From contig JAWPHD010001228.1 in NCBI GenBank assembly GCA_037043455.1, forward strand, positions 62,001 to 126,000: 64,000 bases of DNA, in the 5' to 3' direction. Both the position numbers and the translations under genes were made by a program. Under the pieces are notes generated by a model that was given only the letters and a program-made list of their open reading frames with translations, was not told the origin of the DNA and made no database searches. Positions within the stretch are counted from its first letter, which is position 1, and each line of letters opens with the position of its first letter. Shown one piece after another: positions 61,387 to 64,000 of the stretch. The DNA comes from Cyrtodaria siliqua. Taxonomy: Eukaryota > Mollusca > Bivalvia > Adapedonta > Hiatellidae.

Positions 61387-63270
61387 TTTTTCATAAATAA
61401 AATATCATTTTAAATTATGCACTCGTTCTTATATCGGGGCCATTTCTCTACCTCGGGAGATATTTCCCGTATCTCAAAAACACTGGTTATTAAACTCTAT
61501 TCATTTCTATTTTACATAAAATTATTTAGGGCAGTTTATGATCATGTGATTTCATGACTTCATTCAAATTGTGGAATTGTTGAAGTATCAATAAAATTAA
61601 TATCGTTATCGTGAATTAATTTCTAATAAAATTATATGGAAGAATAAAAGTGATCCGTAGCAAACGTTGAATAGTATATTAACCATAGTAGAATAGAAAG
61701 GGTTGTCAATGTTTAATATGTCATCCAGATGCCGAGAGGTGTCATTAAAGGCCTCAATAACATCTTCCTGGGTATCTGGTGAAAGACTCAACATGAAATC
61801 TCTTTCATAGCAATATAAAAACAAATCTGCGATAGGGGGTGCACAGTTCGTTCCCATAGGGATACCGACAATGTGTCTATAAACAGTCGTTCCATACCCG
61901 ATGAAAATATTATCTTATAGGAAGATGAGTTCTTCACAAACTTCTGGGCAAGTCCACATAGTGTAATTGTCTAAACTGCCGTTATTAAAAAACGCTTTAA
62001 TGTTATTACAGGCCAAAAATGTAGTATTTTCCCTAGCGAATGTTTTCTGAAAAGAGCAATAAGCTTGTATTTGATAAGGTGATGTGGTAAGGTTGTATAT
62101 AGTGTAGAGAATTCATGAGTGCTAATAGAAGAAACTTGACGTTTATTGCAAATTTTATCAAGAACGTCTCCTGAATTTTTAATAGACCAAAACAAATTAA
62201 TCCCAGAGTATTCATAATTTTTATCACAATATTGTTTAACGTGATCAGACAAGAAATTAAAAGTTTGGAGATGTTTGTGGTGTAACAGGCACTAGAATTC
62301 GAAATAAAGCGGGCCTTATACGTTTTTTATGTAATTTAGGAATCCAGTACATAGTTGGCAGTTTGTTCTGCTTTTCTTCTACCCCAGCCTTGAAAGGAGC
62401 GCACCGAGTGATATGTGTGGAAACAACATCATCCTCAGTAGAATGAACTGGAGAATACTAATTAGTGCTACCGAGTTCCAGAGATAAAAAACATTGACGT
62501 AATGTAGGTATCAAACAATAATTACATTATTAGCTGCTTTATCGGCAGGAACTGAAACAAATTTATTAGGAAATTCTTGAATTTCCGATTTTAAATTACG
62601 AAAGGAAAACCTAGGTCTAAAGGGAAAGTAAAGAGGGTTTAACATTATAAAAGTTAATACGTGTATCTATAATTTTAAAAATTGACTTTTTCCAAGTAGA
62701 AAGCGAGTTTGGGTCCGCATGTTCTCTACGACACCTTTTTATACTAAAATCCTCAATGGATTCGGCGATCTAAGCACGACAGGCATTAACATCGATAGTT
62801 GAAGGTAATCTATACATAGGACCTTTCGAAAACAGATGCCGAATACGTTTATCAACAATATAAAAGTTACCAGTGATAACATGACCTGCTGGAGCATAGC
62901 AAAATGTTGATGTGTTACATTCACATTCCTTTAAGGAGTGTAATTTACTATATCAAGGTCAGAAACCATTTTGTTGTAGTTGAAAATAATATTTCTAATA
63001 GTTTTTTATACTTATAACAAATGACAGAATTTTCTGAATTTTTGAAATATTTAGGGATAGAATCAACTACATGATTATTTCGAAAAATACTAGGCATGTC
63101 AATGAAATCAATACCTTTATTAAGATATAGTATTTTTAGAAAATGCCTGACGTGATCAGACTCCTTGTCAATATGGGGGTCGGAGATCATGTTGTGTGTA
63201 GCAGCAGTGTACACAAGCATAAAAGAAATGACAATAGGACTACCGCCTTGGAACGGTCAGTGGCAAAAAA

Positions 63271-64000
63271 AAAGACAATAAGCATTTAAAGAAAAAAACA
63301 GGTGTATATGGTCGAGTATTGAGATGTGCATGAACCCGTGAATAATATGAAGAACACACAATTACATATGTGGGGGTGGGGAAGGGTGTGGGAGCGGAGT
63401 ATCAGAACGAAGTGGCAGGTATTAGAAGAGGGTCTAGTGATTGAGTTGGGCATAGGTATGAGCTGTGTACCCTTACACGATTTCATTAACAACACAGAAA
63501 CGAAAAATTACAAAAAATAAAACATATAAGGGAGAGAACAGTATCGAGCGGACCAGCGTTGAATATTTAGTAACATAAAAGTCTGGACCTTTTTACAAGT
63601 TTTGGGGAAGGGACCTTTTGCCCTTAATTGGGAAAAAAAAATCCAAAAAATGGGGAAATCTTCACGCTTTTAAAAGACATTTGGGTGGGGAAGTTGTCTT
63701 ATACAGGCCGCTGCAAAGAAGGGTAAAAAGTCCCTGAAATGGCATAATCATGCACTATTTATCCATTTACAATATGAACAACACGTAAGAAAACATAAAT
63801 TTGAAGTATATTGTAAAGGGATTGGGACGAGGGATTGACTCAGATGGGTAAGCGCTGTGTACCCATATACAATATGAACACAGCAGAACATATAAACGAA
63901 CGACTTGGGGATTGGGGCGTTATCGAATGCCCTTGCACGACAATATAATCCAGATCCACTGACTTATATATCCAATATAGCAAGTGTAACTTTTAAGAGA
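63271..64000. other. Flank, no gene seen
   Basis: Continuation beyond the 5' block of the RT element. The phrases GTGTACCC with ACACGA and GAGCTGTGTACCC/AGCGCTGTGTACCC recur about 380 bp apart (63460 and 63850), suggesting a diverged repeat that runs off the window edge. Confidence 0.4.

Larger units (their letters stand above)
60627..61674. mobile_element. DNA element with 23-bp inverted repeats, nested in the RT element
   Basis: Termini 60627-60649 (CTATTCAAAATTTGCTAAGG plus ATC) and the complement of 61652-61674 (CTATTCAACGTTTGCTACGG plus ATC) match at 20 of 23 positions. The 1048-bp segment splits the RT reading exactly between NPFYSTMVN and YPKELQ, which would otherwise be continuous. 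Flanks share TATATTA (60618-60624 and 61675-61681), with TA also present at each edge, so a 7-bp or a TA duplication are both possible. Superfamily unknown. Confidence 0.8.
59600..63270 (-). mobile_element. Penelope-like reverse transcriptase element, longer decayed copy
   Basis: Same family as 52665-53690, opposite orientation, about 3.6 kb including a nested 1.05-kb element. In minus-strand order: N-terminal region 63220-62260; motif A region FSTLYTTLPHHLIKYKL with HEF where the family has Asp (about 62100); MGTNCAPPIADLFLY (from 61857); catalytic-type RHLDDILN (about 61720); after the nested element YPKELQLNKAN-like, then RVEDFNIRNLCITKKLLHQG, GYRYRKLRKTFA and LRQGLSQPDFYGDV. Several frameshifts and stops make it inactive. 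A block (TGACAATAG..CTACCGCC..TGGAACGGTCA) occurs near both ends (59622 and 63226) in the same orientation, like Penelope pseudo-LTRs. Confidence 0.75.

Overview
This is eukaryotic DNA, AT-rich and intron-bearing, crowded with tandem repeats and nested mobile elements. An HNF4 nuclear receptor, an HSPA12-type Hsp70 (a family strongly expanded in bivalves), a tRNA-Leu-primed Ty3/Gypsy element and repeat types common in molluscs all suggest a bivalve mollusc. That assignment is inference; no species can be named from the sequence alone.

Layout. 1-3660: no gene recognised, one MITE-like element. 3664-10214 (+): HNF4 orthologue in eight coding exons that join in frame with GT-AG introns; four of its introns carry their own minisatellites. 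10215-12980: 3' flank and decayed repeats. 12985-41130: a giant satellite, first a 41-bp unit (about 12 copies), then a 75-bp unit (roughly 260 copies) that equals the 41-bp unit plus 34 bp. It is split by a young LTR retrotransposon (24154-31817, minus-strand sense, LTRs of equal length and apparently identical, 5-bp target duplication TAGTG) and by a 485-bp insert (32005-32489) holding a perfect palindrome with 61-bp arms. 42587-43866: an element with 13-bp inverted ends and about six internal ~153-bp repeats. 46773-52364 (+): HSPA12-like gene, five recognised exons, first exon not found. 52665-64000: retroelement graveyard, with two copies of one Penelope-like reverse transcriptase family in opposite orientations, a LINE 3' end with a (TGTTC)n tail, a 0.9-kb purine-rich microsatellite, and a 1.05-kb inverted-repeat DNA element nested in the second Penelope-like copy.

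The two host genes are unrelated: HNF4 is a lipid-sensing transcription factor, HSPA12 a divergent chaperone-like ATPase. The most notable object is the LTR retrotransposon. Its single 1186-residue frame encodes Gag, protease and integrase in that order, then a short reverse-transcriptase N-terminal remnant joined to the last residues of RNase H. Almost all of RT and RNase H is missing in frame, yet the LTRs look identical and the frame is open. This fits a recently mobilised non-autonomous derivative of a Gypsy lineage with integrase upstream of RT (the Gmr1-like order). The second notable object is the satellite, where the derivation of the 75-bp unit from the 41-bp unit, higher-order duplications and reversion-like short units can all be read directly.
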